Shown here: piece after piece, positions 16,836-26,014 of the stretch | Layout: every line of letters begins with the position of its first letter | How positions within the stretch are numbered: the stretch's first letter is position 1 | Assembly (NCBI RefSeq): GCF_900103875.1 | Contig: NZ_LT629705.1 | Span: forward strand, 2,117,001 to 2,181,000 | Direction: 5' to 3' | Length of the DNA: 64,000 nucleotides | From: Pseudomonas arsenicoxydans | GTDB lineage: Bacteria > Pseudomonadota > Gammaproteobacteria > Pseudomonadales > Pseudomonadaceae | Notes under the pieces: model-generated | Seen by the model: the letters and a program-made list of their open reading frames with translations, nothing else | Databases searched by the model: none | Told to the model about the DNA's origin: nothing | Program-made: the position numbers and the translations under genes

Positions 16836-19166
16836 ATGATGAGAACGATAGTGTCAGGTGTAGTGCGCTTGCGATGGGGGTTCCTGCTGCTGTTTCTAGG
16901 GCTGGCATATCTGGCCAGCCTGGGGCAGAGCCGACTCGGCTTCAGTACCGATTACCGGGTGTATCTTGCCCCGGACAACCCGGAGCTGATGGCGCAGGAG
17001 CAGATGCAGGCGACCTTTGACCGGTCGGACAACCTGTTCATTGTGGTGGCGCCGGAGTCGGGCGACGTGTTCAGCCAGTCGTCCCTTGAAGCGCTGCAAT
17101 GGATCACCCTGCGCGCCTGGCAGACACCTTATTCGGTGCGGGTGGATTCCCTCAGCAACTTCCAGAATATCGACGCCGACGCGGACAACATCCAGGTCGC
17201 CGATCTGGTGCGTGATGCCGCTGCCCTGAACGAGCAGCAGCGTCAGCGGGTCCGCACCATCGCCTTGTCAGAGCCGCAGCTGGTGGGCCGCTTGGTGTCC
17301 AAAGCCGGCAGCGTCGCCGCGGTCAATGTGGTGTATCACCTAGCCGGGGTTTCTCCTTATGAGAACAGCGAGGTGGTGAGCTTCGCCCGTCAGTTGGCTG
17401 AGGAGGCGCAAGCCAAGTTTCCCGGGATCAAAGTGCACCTGACGGGCATGGCGATGTACAACAACGCCTTCCTAGAAGCCGCCTTGGGTGACGCCGCCAA
17501 CCTGACCCCTTGGGTCTATCTGGTGATCCTGATCGCCGCGCTGATCATGCTGCGCAGCGTGCTGGCCACGGTGGCAGCGGTGGCGGTGGTGTATCTGGCC
17601 ATGACCAGCGCCGAGGGCATCGCGGGCTGGCTGGGCATGAGCCTGACGTCGCTCTCGGCGTCTGCGCCGCTGGTGATTCTGATGATCGCCGTGGCGGACT
17701 CGGTGCATGTGCTGTCGGTCACCCTGATGCATCTGCGCAAGGGTGCTACCCGGTTGGATGCATTGCGTGAAGCGCTGCACGAAACCCTTGTGCCGGTCAC
17801 CGTGACCAGCCTGACCACCGCGGTGGCCTTCCTGTCCCTGAACTTCAGCGAGATCCCGCCTTTCCGTGACCTGGGCAACATCGTCTCGATCGGCATCGCC
17901 CTGGCCTGGTTGTTCACCCTGTTTCTGCTGCCGGGCCTGGTTGCGCTGCTGCCACTCAAGCCCAGCGCCAAAGGTGATCCGCTTGAACATGCAATGACCC
18001 GCTTCGGCACTTGGGTACAATCACGCTCGCGGATGTTGATGTGGCTAAGCATCCCTGTAGTAGTGGTGCTGGCCTCGTTGGCCGGGCGCAATGAGCTCAA
18101 TGACCAGTATCTGCGCTGGTTCAGCCCGGAGACTGCTTTCCGGCAGGCCAATGACTACACCGAGCAGAACCTCACCGGTCTTTACACCATCGAGTATGCG
18201 CTCAAGTCCAAATCAAGCAGCGGCGTGAATGACCCGGTCTTTCTGGCTCAGGTGGAAGCCTATACCACCTGGTTGCGCCAACAGTCGGAAGTCGCCCATG
18301 TCAGTTCGCTCTCGGACGTGGTCAAGCGAGTCAACCGTAGCCTAACCACTGGCACCGAGGAAGCTTATCGGCTGCCGGAAAGCACCGAAGTGGCGGCGCA
18401 GAGCCTGCTGCTGTACGAGCAGTCCTTACCTTATGGCCTTGACCTGAACAACCAGATCGATGTCAGCCGCACGGTCACCCGGAGCGTGGTGGCCCTGCAC
18501 GAACTGAGTACCCGGCAGATGCTCGACTTCGAGCGTCGCTCGATGTCGTGGCTGGCCAGCAACGCGCCGGGAATTGAAGCCAAGGCCGCCAGCACCACAT
18601 TGATCTTCGCCCACATCGGCCAGCGCAATATCGAGAGCATGATGTGGGGGATCATCGCCTCGGCGGCGGTGGTTGCGTTCTTGCTGATGCTGCTGTTCCG
18701 CTCCTGGAAACTGGGCCTGCTGTCCATGGTGCCGAACGTAATTCCGGCAGCCATGGCCCTGGGTATCTGGTGGCTCTGCGTTGGGCAGGTTGGGTTCTCG
18801 GTGGCCATCGTCGCCTCCATGACCCTGGGGGTGGTGGTCGATGACACCATCCACTTTATGTACGCGGTGTTGCAGCGGGTCAAGTCCCACGGCCAGACGG
18901 TGGGTGAAGCGGTTGTCGAGGCTTTCACCAGCACGGCACCGGCTTTGTTGGTGACCTCGCTGACTTTGACGGCCGGGTTCCTGGTCCAGGCAACATCCGA
19001 GTTCGCCTTGAACCAGGAAATGGGGCTGATGACCGCCCTGACATTAGTGATTGCTCTGCTGGCGGATTTTTTCCTGCTGCCAGGGTTGCTTGAACTGACA
19101 TTGGAGAAGAAGCGTGAAAGGACTGAAGAGCGTGAAGTACCTGGCGATGCTGTTCTGCCTCGTTGA
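16836..19166 (+). CDS. RND/MMPL-family exporter
   Basis: 776 residues with the duplicated RND layout: TM1 (about 10-30), a large periplasmic loop, TM2-6 (about 225-375), TM7 (about 400-420), a second loop and TM8-12 (about 605-765). Acidic residues for proton relay are visible in TM4 (MIAVADSVHV) and TM10 (GVVVDDTIHF). This is the MMPL/HpnN-like branch that moves lipids or lipophilic metabolites, working without a classical membrane-fusion protein. The 3' end overlaps the LolA-like gene by 53 bp. With the beta-barrel and LolA-like protein it forms a plausible trans-envelope route for the cluster's product. Confidence 0.88.
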   Translation: MMRTIVSGVVRLRWGFLLLFLGLAYLASLGQSRLGFSTDYRVYLAPDNPELMAQEQMQATFDRSDNLFIVVAPESGDVFSQSSLEALQWITLRAWQTPYSVRVDSLSNFQNIDADADNIQVADLVRDAAALNEQQRQRVRTIALSEPQLVGRLVSKAGSVAAVNVVYHLAGVSPYENSEVVSFARQLAEEAQAKFPGIKVHLTGMAMYNNAFLEAALGDAANLTPWVYLVILIAALIMLRSVLATVAAVAVVYLAMTSAEGIAGWLGMSLTSLSASAPLVILMIAVADSVHVLSVTLMHLRKGATRLDALREALHETLVPVTVTSLTTAVAFLSLNFSEIPPFRDLGNIVSIGIALAWLFTLFLLPGLVALLPLKPSAKGDPLEHAMTRFGTWVQSRSRMLMWLSIPVVVVLASLAGRNELNDQYLRWFSPETAFRQANDYTEQNLTGLYTIEYALKSKSSSGVNDPVFLAQVEAYTTWLRQQSEVAHVSSLSDVVKRVNRSLTTGTEEAYRLPESTEVAAQSLLLYEQSLPYGLDLNNQIDVSRTVTRSVVALHELSTRQMLDFERRSMSWLASNAPGIEAKAASTTLIFAHIGQRNIESMMWGIIASAAVVAFLLMLLFRSWKLGLLSMVPNVIPAAMALGIWWLCVGQVGFSVAIVASMTLGVVVDDTIHFMYAVLQRVKSHGQTVGEAVVEAFTSTAPALLVTSLTLTAGFLVQATSEFALNQEMGLMTALTLVIALLADFFLLPGLLELTLEKKRERTEEREVPGDAVLPR

Positions 19167-19899
19167 GATGAGCGTGGCCGTGGCGGATGAGAAAGGTCAG
19201 GAGATCGCCAGGCAGGCGGACCAGCACAACATCGGCTGGAAGGACATGTCGGCGGATCTGCAAATGGAATTGCGTAATGCCTACGGCGCGGTAAGTACCC
19301 GTGAGTTGGCGGTGCAGTTTTTTGAAGTGCATGCCGATGGCGACAAGAGCCTGGTGCGTTTTCTGAGTCCGGCGGACGTGCGTGGCACCACCTTACTGAC
19401 CCACGCCCATAGCCTGACCTCGGATGATCAGTGGCAGTTTTTCCCGTCGCTGCGTCGGGTCAAACGGATTGCTTCGGAGAACAAGTCAGGCCCATTTATG
19501 GGCAGTGAGTTCGCCTACGAGGACATGGCCAGTTGGGAACTCGATAAGTATCAGTACCGGTATCTGGGGGACGAGGTAGTCGATGGGTTGGACGCGTACA
19601 AGCTGGAAATGACCCCTGCTTACCCGCGCTCCGGCTACACCCGTCAGGTCACCTGGCTCGACAAACAGTATTACCGGCCGCTCAAGGTCGAATACTACGA
19701 CCGCAAGAATGCGCTGCTCAAAACCCAGACCTACAGCGGTTATGGTGTTTACCTGGACCGCTACTGGCGGGCCAGCGAGATGCGAATGGTCAACCACCTG
19801 ACCGGCAAGCAGACCTGGATGCGCTGGAGCAACTACCGCTTTGGCAATGGCTACAACGAGCTGACATTTGATAAGAGCAGCCTCGACGCTCAGCGTTGA
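19114..19899 (+). CDS. Outer-membrane lipoprotein-sorting (LolA-like) periplasmic protein
   Basis: 261 residues with an N-terminal signal peptide (cleavage near AVA|DEKG, about residue 24). A LolA/LppX-like half-barrel follows, seen in alternating strands such as QWQFFPSLRRVKRI, YQYRYLGDEVVDGLDAYKLEM and YYRPLKVEYYDRKN. Proteins of this type are encoded beside MMPL/RND exporters and shuttle hydrophobic cargo across the periplasm. It starts inside the RND gene, giving tight coupling, and ends 15 bp before alkC. Confidence 0.82.
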   Translation: MKGLKSVKYLAMLFCLVEMSVAVADEKGQEIARQADQHNIGWKDMSADLQMELRNAYGAVSTRELAVQFFEVHADGDKSLVRFLSPADVRGTTLLTHAHSLTSDDQWQFFPSLRRVKRIASENKSGPFMGSEFAYEDMASWELDKYQYRYLGDEVVDGLDAYKLEMTPAYPRSGYTRQVTWLDKQYYRPLKVEYYDRKNALLKTQTYSGYGVYLDRYWRASEMRMVNHLTGKQTWMRWSNYRFGNGYNELTFDKSSLDAQR

Positions 19900-19914
19900 T
19901 TCAAGGGAGATGTC

Positions 19915-21021
19915 ATGGACTTCAAGGATTACTTCGATCATCCGCTCGGCGTCGAGTTGGGCGGTCGCGCTGCCGCTCTGCTAGCGAGCTTCGATCAGCA
20001 GCGCTACAGCGCGTCGTTGCCTGCGGACCTGCGACCGCTGGAGATGAAGGCCCGGGTCAAGGTCATGGCCAACGCCCTCTGGGATGGTTTGGGCCTGGAG
20101 TTTGTGCCGGCGGCCCGGGTGCTGCTCGGCATGCTTGACCCGATCCCCGGGACCCGCTTCGGTCGCATGACCGGGTTCCCGGTGTGGGTGATCGCCGATA
20201 TTTTCGAAACACGCGGTCTTGAGCACTTTGAGCCCGCCATGCAGGCGATTAAGAAGGTGACTCAGCACTTCACCGGCGAGTTCGCCATCCGGCCTTATCT
20301 GGATGCTTACCTGGAGCCTACATTGCAGGTGCTGGCCGGCTGGGTCAGCGATGACAGCACCGACGTGCGCAGGCTGGTTTCGGAGGGCACGCGTCCGCGC
20401 CTGCCGTGGGCCTCCCGGGTCCCGAGCCTGTTGGTTGACCCTGCACCGGTCCTGGCCCTACTGGAGCGTCTGCGCAACGATCGCAGCGAGTATGTACGCC
20501 GCTCGGTGGCCAACAACCTCAATGACATCAGCAAGGACCATCCCAGCGCCGTGCTCGATGTGCTGGAGCGTTGGCAGGTCGAGGAGCGTGGGCCGCACAC
20601 CGATTGGGTCATCCGCCATTCGCTGCGTACCTTGGCGCGTCGCGGTGACAGCCGTGCGCTGGAGCTGCTTGGGTATTCCATGGCCGCGCCGGTGCGGGTC
20701 AAGCGCTTCCAGGTCGGACCTTCGCAGATCAAGCCAGGGGAGCGTATTTCCCTGGATTGCGATATCCAGATCGACAGCACCTGCGAGCATGGGCTGATGG
20801 TCGATTACGCGATTCTCGCACCGGGTGCCCGAGGCCAGATCAACCGCCGGGTGTTCAAGTGGAGCAAGCGCCAGAAGCTGGTCAAGGGTTCGGTGAAGCT
20901 GCAGCGCGATCACAGTATCGAAAGCAGTTCGCTGAGAAGTTACTACCCTGGCGCACACGAGGTGCATCTGATCATCAACGGGCAAGTCGTGGCCCAAGGC
21001 TCTTTCGAGCTGGGCGTTTAA
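19915..21021 (+). CDS. alkC: AlkC-type alkyl-DNA glycosylase with C-terminal Ig-like domain
   Basis: 368 residues. The HEAT-like repeat body (about 80-250) carries AlkC-type segments (FAIRPYLDAYLE, VRRLVSEGTRPRLPWA, YVRRSVANNLNDISKDHP). The last about 105 residues (from VRVKRFQVGPSQIKPGE) form a beta-rich, Ig-like domain, as in the AlkC-alpha subtype studied from P. fluorescens. AlkC removes cationic N3-methyladenine and N3-methylcytosine without base flipping. It is embedded in the export/biosynthesis operon (15 bp after the LolA-like gene, 30 bp before the methyltransferase). The natural inference is self-protection against a DNA-alkylating product. Confidence 0.85.
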   Translation: MDFKDYFDHPLGVELGGRAAALLASFDQQRYSASLPADLRPLEMKARVKVMANALWDGLGLEFVPAARVLLGMLDPIPGTRFGRMTGFPVWVIADIFETRGLEHFEPAMQAIKKVTQHFTGEFAIRPYLDAYLEPTLQVLAGWVSDDSTDVRRLVSEGTRPRLPWASRVPSLLVDPAPVLALLERLRNDRSEYVRRSVANNLNDISKDHPSAVLDVLERWQVEERGPHTDWVIRHSLRTLARRGDSRALELLGYSMAAPVRVKRFQVGPSQIKPGERISLDCDIQIDSTCEHGLMVDYAILAPGARGQINRRVFKWSKRQKLVKGSVKLQRDHSIESSSLRSYYPGAHEVHLIINGQVVAQGSFELGV

Positions 21022-21051
21022 TCACTACATCAGTTGGACAGGGAGGTTGAT

Positions 21052-22080
21052 ATGGCAGTACCACCAATGGCCGGGAAGGTCCTGGATCCCGTGAGCCTGG
21101 CGCTCTATGGCTTCATGGGCAGCGCAATTCTACTGCAGGGGCATCGACTAGGGGTTTTCCAGGCCCTTGCCAGCGCTGACGTGGGCCCCGGGGCAGACGC
21201 TCTGGCACAAACCCTGGCGCTGGATGGCTCCACACTGGAGCGGTTTTTGCGCGGCGCGGTTGCTTGGGGGCTGGTCGAGGAACAAGCGGGTGGCTATCGA
21301 CTGTCGACGTCCGCCCGTGGCGCGCTGGATCCTCAGTCGTCGCAGTATCTGGGGCCTTTGCTCGAACACTTCGACAGCAACACTCTGCCGCTGTTTCGCC
21401 ACCTTGGCGATGCCGTGGGCAGCGGCCAGGCGCAGTGGTCGAAATTGGCGCAAGACGCGTCGGCACCCTTCGATTACCTGCTGGCCGAGGACCGTGGCGC
21501 GGCGTTCCACGATGCGATGTGGAACCTCAGCCGCGAGCCTTCAGCAGAGTTGGTGAAGCTGGGGGTGCTGGGCGACGCGTCGAGCCTGGTCGACTTGGGG
21601 GGCGGCATTGGTACCTTCGCCATCGCCGCCGCACAACAGCATGCCAAGCTCAGGGCGGTGGTGTTCGACCTGCCTGCCGTGGAGCCCCATTGCCTGGCGC
21701 GGATCAGCGGGGCGGGGCTGGCCTCAAGGGTCAGCTTTGCGCCGGGTGACTTCTGGTCCGGTGAGCTGCCCCACGCGGATGCCTACTCACTGGGGTTCAT
21801 TCTCTCTGACTGGAATGACGAGCAATCTCTGCAGCTGCTGCGCCGGGTTCGCCAGACGTTGAATCCCGGAGGGCGAGTGCTGGTGCTCGATCGCTTGTTG
21901 GAAGCGTCAGGCGCCGAGCCGTTTGCCGCGGTCATGCAGGACCTGGCGATGCTCCTGGAAACCGGCGGGCAACACCGCACGGCGGCTCAGTTTCAGGCGC
22001 TGTTGCATGAAGCTGGTTTTACTCGCACCCAAGTGATCAGATCCAACGGTGAGAAACATGCGGTCATTGGATATCTATAA
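21052..22080 (+). CDS. SAM-dependent methyltransferase, small-molecule OMT family
   Basis: 342 residues. An N-terminal winged-helix dimerisation domain (about 10-100) precedes a Rossmann core with SAM motif I DLGGGIG (181-187), then VFDLPAV and GDFW. This is the acetylserotonin/hydroxyindole O-methyltransferase architecture. The normally catalytic His of LHDWxDE is replaced by Ser252 (LSDWNDE), so conventional His-base O-methylation is doubtful. N- or C-methylation, or partnership with the radical SAM enzyme, are alternatives. I chose the ATG at 21052 (gggagg ribosome site); a TTG at 21034 lies in frame upstream. Confidence 0.8.
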   Translation: MAVPPMAGKVLDPVSLALYGFMGSAILLQGHRLGVFQALASADVGPGADALAQTLALDGSTLERFLRGAVAWGLVEEQAGGYRLSTSARGALDPQSSQYLGPLLEHFDSNTLPLFRHLGDAVGSGQAQWSKLAQDASAPFDYLLAEDRGAAFHDAMWNLSREPSAELVKLGVLGDASSLVDLGGGIGTFAIAAAQQHAKLRAVVFDLPAVEPHCLARISGAGLASRVSFAPGDFWSGELPHADAYSLGFILSDWNDEQSLQLLRRVRQTLNPGGRVLVLDRLLEASGAEPFAAVMQDLAMLLETGGQHRTAAQFQALLHEAGFTRTQVIRSNGEKHAVIGYL

Positions 22081-22231
22081 TTCCAAGCCGGTTTAACTTT
22101 GATGTAAGTCTGTGGCTATCAGGCCTGTTTTACTGTTGATCTGCCCAACTCATTAATTCCGCACTGCAACAGCGTGGACGTCTACGTGCGCGCTGTTCTG
22201 GTCAATAAGTGAAATATAAGGAGAGCTTCAA

Positions 22232-23833
22232 ATGTCCGCTGAGAAGACGTATGGATACTTGGTTGTTGGCGCTGGCCCGGGAGGGCTGCAGGCAGGTTAT
22301 TGCTTACAACAACAAGGGCGTGATTATCTGATTGTTGAGAGCGGTGGTCGCGCGGGCACATCATTTGAACGATTTCCGCGGCATAGGAAGTTGATCTCAA
22401 TCAATAAAGTCCATACCGGTTATTCTGATCCTGAAATTAACTTGCGTTGGGATTGGAACTCGCTGTTAAGCAGCGAAAGCGCCGCGGCGCGGTTCACCGA
22501 CTACAGCCAGCGCTATTTTCCCGATGCCGATGACATGCCGCGTTATTTGGACGGTTTTGCCAAAGAGCATCAGCTTAATGTGCGTACCGATAGCTCTGTG
22601 GTGAACGTACGTCGTGACCAGGACTTTATCGTCACCTTGTCCACGGGCGAGGAGCTGCGGGCCCGTGTGCTGATCGTCGCCACCGGCGTGCAACTGCCTT
22701 GGCTGCCGGATATCGAGGGGATCGAACACGCCGAGCACTATGTCGATATGGACATCGACCCGGTGCCGTTGACCAACAAGAAAGTGCTGATCCTGGGCAA
22801 GGGCAACTCGGGCTTCGAGACCGCCGACGCACTGATCGAGCATGCGGCGATGATCCATGTGGCGAGCCCAAATCCATTGCGTATGGCCTGGTCGACTCAC
22901 TACGTCGGGCATGTGCGGGCGGTCAACAACAACCTGCTCGACACGTACCAGCTTAAATCGCAGAACGCGATTCTCGACGCTAAACTGCATCGCATCGAGC
23001 GTGAGGGTGACAAGTTCAAGGCCTACTTCAGCTACGAGCACGCCGAGGGTGAGCAGGAAGTCATCGAATACGATCGCGTTATTGCCTGTACCGGCTTTCG
23101 CTTTGATGATTCGATGTTCGACGAGTCTTGCCGCCCTGAGCTGTGCTCCATGGGCCGATTGCCCGCGCAGCAGGTGGATTGGCAGTCACAGAATATTCCA
23201 GACCTTTACTTTGCCGGCACCTTAATGCAGTACCTCGACTACAAGAAGTACATGTCGGGGTTCATTCACGGTTTCCGTTACAACGTGCGCACTCTGTGCC
23301 AGTTGCTGTTGGAGCGCTACGACGGAGTCGCCCTGCCGCAGGTTACCCATGAGTTGCAGGTGGCGCCGGCATGCGAGCGCATCATCGAGCGGGTCAATCA
23401 GTCCTCGGCCCTTTGGCAGCAACCAGGCTTCCTGCAAGATGTGATGCTGATAGACCGGCAACAACAGCGCTTGAAATGGCATCTTGAATTGCCCCAGGAC
23501 TACGTCGCACAACGCTTTGCCGCTGATGAGTATATGACTCTGACCTTGGAGTTTGGTCAGCGCAAGTTTGACAACCCTTTCAATGTTTCTCGCATTGCCA
23601 GAGAGAACATCAAACGCGCCGAAGATTCAAACTTTCTCCACCCGATTATCCGGCATTACCACGGCGGAGAGTTGCTGGCGGAGCATCACATTATTGAAGA
23701 CTTGGCCGCTGAGTGGCGCGAAGCGGAACACATCGAACCACTATCGGAGTTCCTGCGGCAGCAATTGCCAGTAGAGCAAACCGCTCCAGTTTTTGAAGCT
23801 CCGAAACTGTGGAACGTGATTTCGACATTTTAA
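22232..23833 (+). CDS. FAD/NAD(P)-dependent monooxygenase-like flavoprotein
   Basis: 533 residues with two Rossmann nucleotide sites: FAD at VVGAGPGGLQAG (11-22) and NAD(P)H at LILGKGNSGFETAD (186-199). The segment ACTGFRFD closes the FAD site. The layout is that of class B flavin monooxygenases and FOXRED2-like proteins. A C-terminal extension of about 150 residues beyond the FAD core is unassigned. In this pathway it could N- or C-hydroxylate an amine intermediate. A 151-bp AT-rich gap separates it from the methyltransferase gene and may hold an internal promoter. The first codons are visibly AT-richer than the rest of the gene. Confidence 0.82.
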   Translation: MSAEKTYGYLVVGAGPGGLQAGYCLQQQGRDYLIVESGGRAGTSFERFPRHRKLISINKVHTGYSDPEINLRWDWNSLLSSESAAARFTDYSQRYFPDADDMPRYLDGFAKEHQLNVRTDSSVVNVRRDQDFIVTLSTGEELRARVLIVATGVQLPWLPDIEGIEHAEHYVDMDIDPVPLTNKKVLILGKGNSGFETADALIEHAAMIHVASPNPLRMAWSTHYVGHVRAVNNNLLDTYQLKSQNAILDAKLHRIEREGDKFKAYFSYEHAEGEQEVIEYDRVIACTGFRFDDSMFDESCRPELCSMGRLPAQQVDWQSQNIPDLYFAGTLMQYLDYKKYMSGFIHGFRYNVRTLCQLLLERYDGVALPQVTHELQVAPACERIIERVNQSSALWQQPGFLQDVMLIDRQQQRLKWHLELPQDYVAQRFAADEYMTLTLEFGQRKFDNPFNVSRIARENIKRAEDSNFLHPIIRHYHGGELLAEHHIIEDLAAEWREAEHIEPLSEFLRQQLPVEQTAPVFEAPKLWNVISTF

Positions 23834-23845
23834 AAGGATTTAATA

Positions 23846-24664
23846 ATGAATTTCGTAGATTTTCATATTCATGCTGGAAGATTCTCGCTGCTGCGTGACG
23901 ACATTCAAGGGCTATTGACCAAATTTCCTTTTGAGGAAGGGGTTGATGTTCGTGAGATATTTTCCAATCCATTGGCGTTGAAGGCTTATCTTCAAGAGCG
24001 CGGGGTGGCACGTGCAGTGATCCTCGCAGAGTGCGGGCCGGGGACCAACTTTTCCATCGACAGCCAGTTGATTCTGGACTTCTGCGGCAGCGATCCTTTC
24101 TTTGTACCGTTCGGCAATATCAATCCGCTGCACCACGCTGATCCACTCCAAGAGTGGCACAAGGATTTCGAGCGGGGGATCAAGGGCTACAAGTTCTACC
24201 CCGCCGACCATGGGTTTGATCCGTACCTCGACTCGATGATGGCGGTCTATGAAATGTGTGCTGAAGTCGGCCAGCCCATCATGTTCCACACCGGCCTGAC
24301 TGCGCAGCGCGACACCGAGCAGAAGTTCATCCGGCCTGGGGATTTTCGCCGTCTGGTAGAAACCTTCCCACGGCTCAAGGTGATCTTTGCACACGGCGGC
24401 AAGCCGACCTGGTACGACGAGGCGCTTGAGATGGCCTGTCGTTATCCGGGGGTGTACCTGGATACCGCCTTGGTCCCGCCTGAGGTGCTGGTGGACTGGC
24501 TGCACGAGCGTCCGGCGGTGCACAGCAAAGTACTTTTCGGCTCCGATCTGCCGGTGTGCGGTAGCTACTCGGCGGTGTGCCAGAAGATTCTCGGTGCCGG
24601 CTTTGATCGCGAACTGCTGCAAGCCGTGCTCAGTGGAAACGCCAATCAAGTGTTGGCCGGATAA
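23846..24664 (+). CDS. Amidohydrolase (PF04909-type, TIM barrel)
   Basis: 272 residues with the metal ligands of the amidohydrolase_2 family: HxH at His7/His9 (DFHIHAG), His148 (IMFHTG), His183 (FAHGG) and Asp234 (GSDLPV). The family contains hydrolases and non-oxidative decarboxylases (ACMSD, LigW-type), so it may hydrolyse an amide or lactone or decarboxylate an intermediate. It sits 12 bp after the flavoprotein and 10 bp before the radical SAM gene, clearly one transcript. Confidence 0.85.
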   Translation: MNFVDFHIHAGRFSLLRDDIQGLLTKFPFEEGVDVREIFSNPLALKAYLQERGVARAVILAECGPGTNFSIDSQLILDFCGSDPFFVPFGNINPLHHADPLQEWHKDFERGIKGYKFYPADHGFDPYLDSMMAVYEMCAEVGQPIMFHTGLTAQRDTEQKFIRPGDFRRLVETFPRLKVIFAHGGKPTWYDEALEMACRYPGVYLDTALVPPEVLVDWLHERPAVHSKVLFGSDLPVCGSYSAVCQKILGAGFDRELLQAVLSGNANQVLAG

Positions 24665-24674
24665 GGGGAACTCC

Positions 24675-26003
24675 ATGTACGAGGCCTACTATCCGCTGAC
24701 CTATTACTTCTACCCACTGCTGGGGGACGCTGTACATCAGCGTCTGCCCCAGGTCTTCGAGCGTCCGGTGGCCGCAGGGGTGGAAACCCTGCTCTATGTG
24801 CATATTCCCTACTGCCAGGACATGTGCAGGTTCTGCCCGTTTCATGTGCGGGTCGACAAGGACACCGCTGTCTATGAGCGTTACACCAACGCCCTGTGCC
24901 AGGACATCCGCACTGAGGCGGCCAGCGTGCGTGGCCGCTCCAGCGAACTGCGGGCGGTGTATTTCGGTGGCGGCTCGCCTTCGGTGCTGTCGCCCGAGCA
25001 ACTGCAGCGAATTTTCAACACTATCAGAGAGAGCTTCAGCCTCAGCGCCGATGCCGAGATTTCCTTTGAAGGCGAGCCCAAGACCTTGGGCGATCCCTAC
25101 CGGCTCGAGGTACTGAAGAACGAAGGCGTGCAGCGCATCAGCTTTGGCTTGCAGACTTACGATCCGAAGTTGCGCAAGCACTTCAACATCGCCGCCACCC
25201 TAGACGATGTGGCCAATGTCCGCGAGCAGGGACGGCGTTTCGGCTTCGACGAAATCAATGTCGACATGATGTACAACCTGCCGGGCCAGACCTTGGCCTC
25301 CCTAGACCGTGACCTGACACGGCTGATCGACGACGGTTTTGACAGCGTCGATTACTACAATCTGCACTACTTCGCGTTCCCGCCGAAGTTCAAGCGCCAG
25401 ATGGACGAGGGCAGCATTCCAGCCAAGCCTTCGGAGAAAATTATGCTCGCGCTGTTCGAGCAGTTACGTCACCGCTTGGCCGAGGCGGGCTATGCCAATG
25501 TCGCCGATCAGATTTACACCCGTAAGGCGAAGGTCTGTGAGTACTTCCGCCTGCTCTGGGGCGGCGGCAATGGTGAGCATCGTGCCGAGACACTGGCCGT
25601 AGGCTCCTCGGCTCGAGGTTATGTGGACGGCTTCAGCTACATGAAGCACAGCAACGTCAACAAGTATATGGACGCCATCGAACAGGGGCTGCCGAGCATC
25701 GAGAAAAGCTCGGTGGCGCTGGACCGTCCGGAGAACCGTGGTGCGGTGATGTTTCCCAAGTTCCTACGCTTGGACAAGTCCAGCGAGCGTGCGTTGGCCA
25801 CGGTCAATCCCGAGCTCATCGCCAGCTGGATCGAACATGGCCTGCTCTCGGAGACCGCGGATGCGTTCGAGGTGTCCCAACGTGGTCGTCTGTGGACCAA
25901 CAACATGACTACCGACTTGTTCGAAGCCACCCAGCGGCAGGTTGGCGGGCAGGTGCTGACGGTACTGGAGCACAAGCCGGGTGCCCGGACGGGCTCATTC
26001 TAA
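24675..26003 (+). CDS. HemN-like radical SAM enzyme
   Basis: 442 residues. The [4Fe-4S] motif CX3CX2C is Cys47, Cys51, Cys54 (PYCQDMCRFC), followed by the SAM-binding GGGSPS (98-103). Overall length and the C-terminal HemN-like domain resemble coproporphyrinogen dehydrogenase homologues. Homologues in natural-product clusters (CC-1065, yatakemycin, nosiheptide, jawsamycin) act as class C methylases or cyclopropanases using two SAM molecules. A haem role is unlikely here because no porphyrin gene is nearby. The start is ATG 24675; longer in-frame readings upstream overlap the amidohydrolase. Confidence 0.85.
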   Translation: MYEAYYPLTYYFYPLLGDAVHQRLPQVFERPVAAGVETLLYVHIPYCQDMCRFCPFHVRVDKDTAVYERYTNALCQDIRTEAASVRGRSSELRAVYFGGGSPSVLSPEQLQRIFNTIRESFSLSADAEISFEGEPKTLGDPYRLEVLKNEGVQRISFGLQTYDPKLRKHFNIAATLDDVANVREQGRRFGFDEINVDMMYNLPGQTLASLDRDLTRLIDDGFDSVDYYNLHYFAFPPKFKRQMDEGSIPAKPSEKIMLALFEQLRHRLAEAGYANVADQIYTRKAKVCEYFRLLWGGGNGEHRAETLAVGSSARGYVDGFSYMKHSNVNKYMDAIEQGLPSIEKSSVALDRPENRGAVMFPKFLRLDKSSERALATVNPELIASWIEHGLLSETADAFEVSQRGRLWTNNMTTDLFEATQRQVGGQVLTVLEHKPGARTGSF

Positions 26004-26014
26004 GGAGGGATATT

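Noticed and set aside
16721..22107. The 10-mer TTTGATGTAA occurs in the divergent promoter (16721) and upstream of the flavoprotein gene (22098)
   Set aside because: Two copies of an AT-rich 10-mer can be chance; no symmetry or further match around them.
24675..26003. Radical SAM gene as a haem-biosynthesis or haem-utilisation enzyme
   Set aside because: No porphyrin or haem uptake genes nearby; it is co-transcribed with ligase, amidohydrolase and decarboxylase genes.
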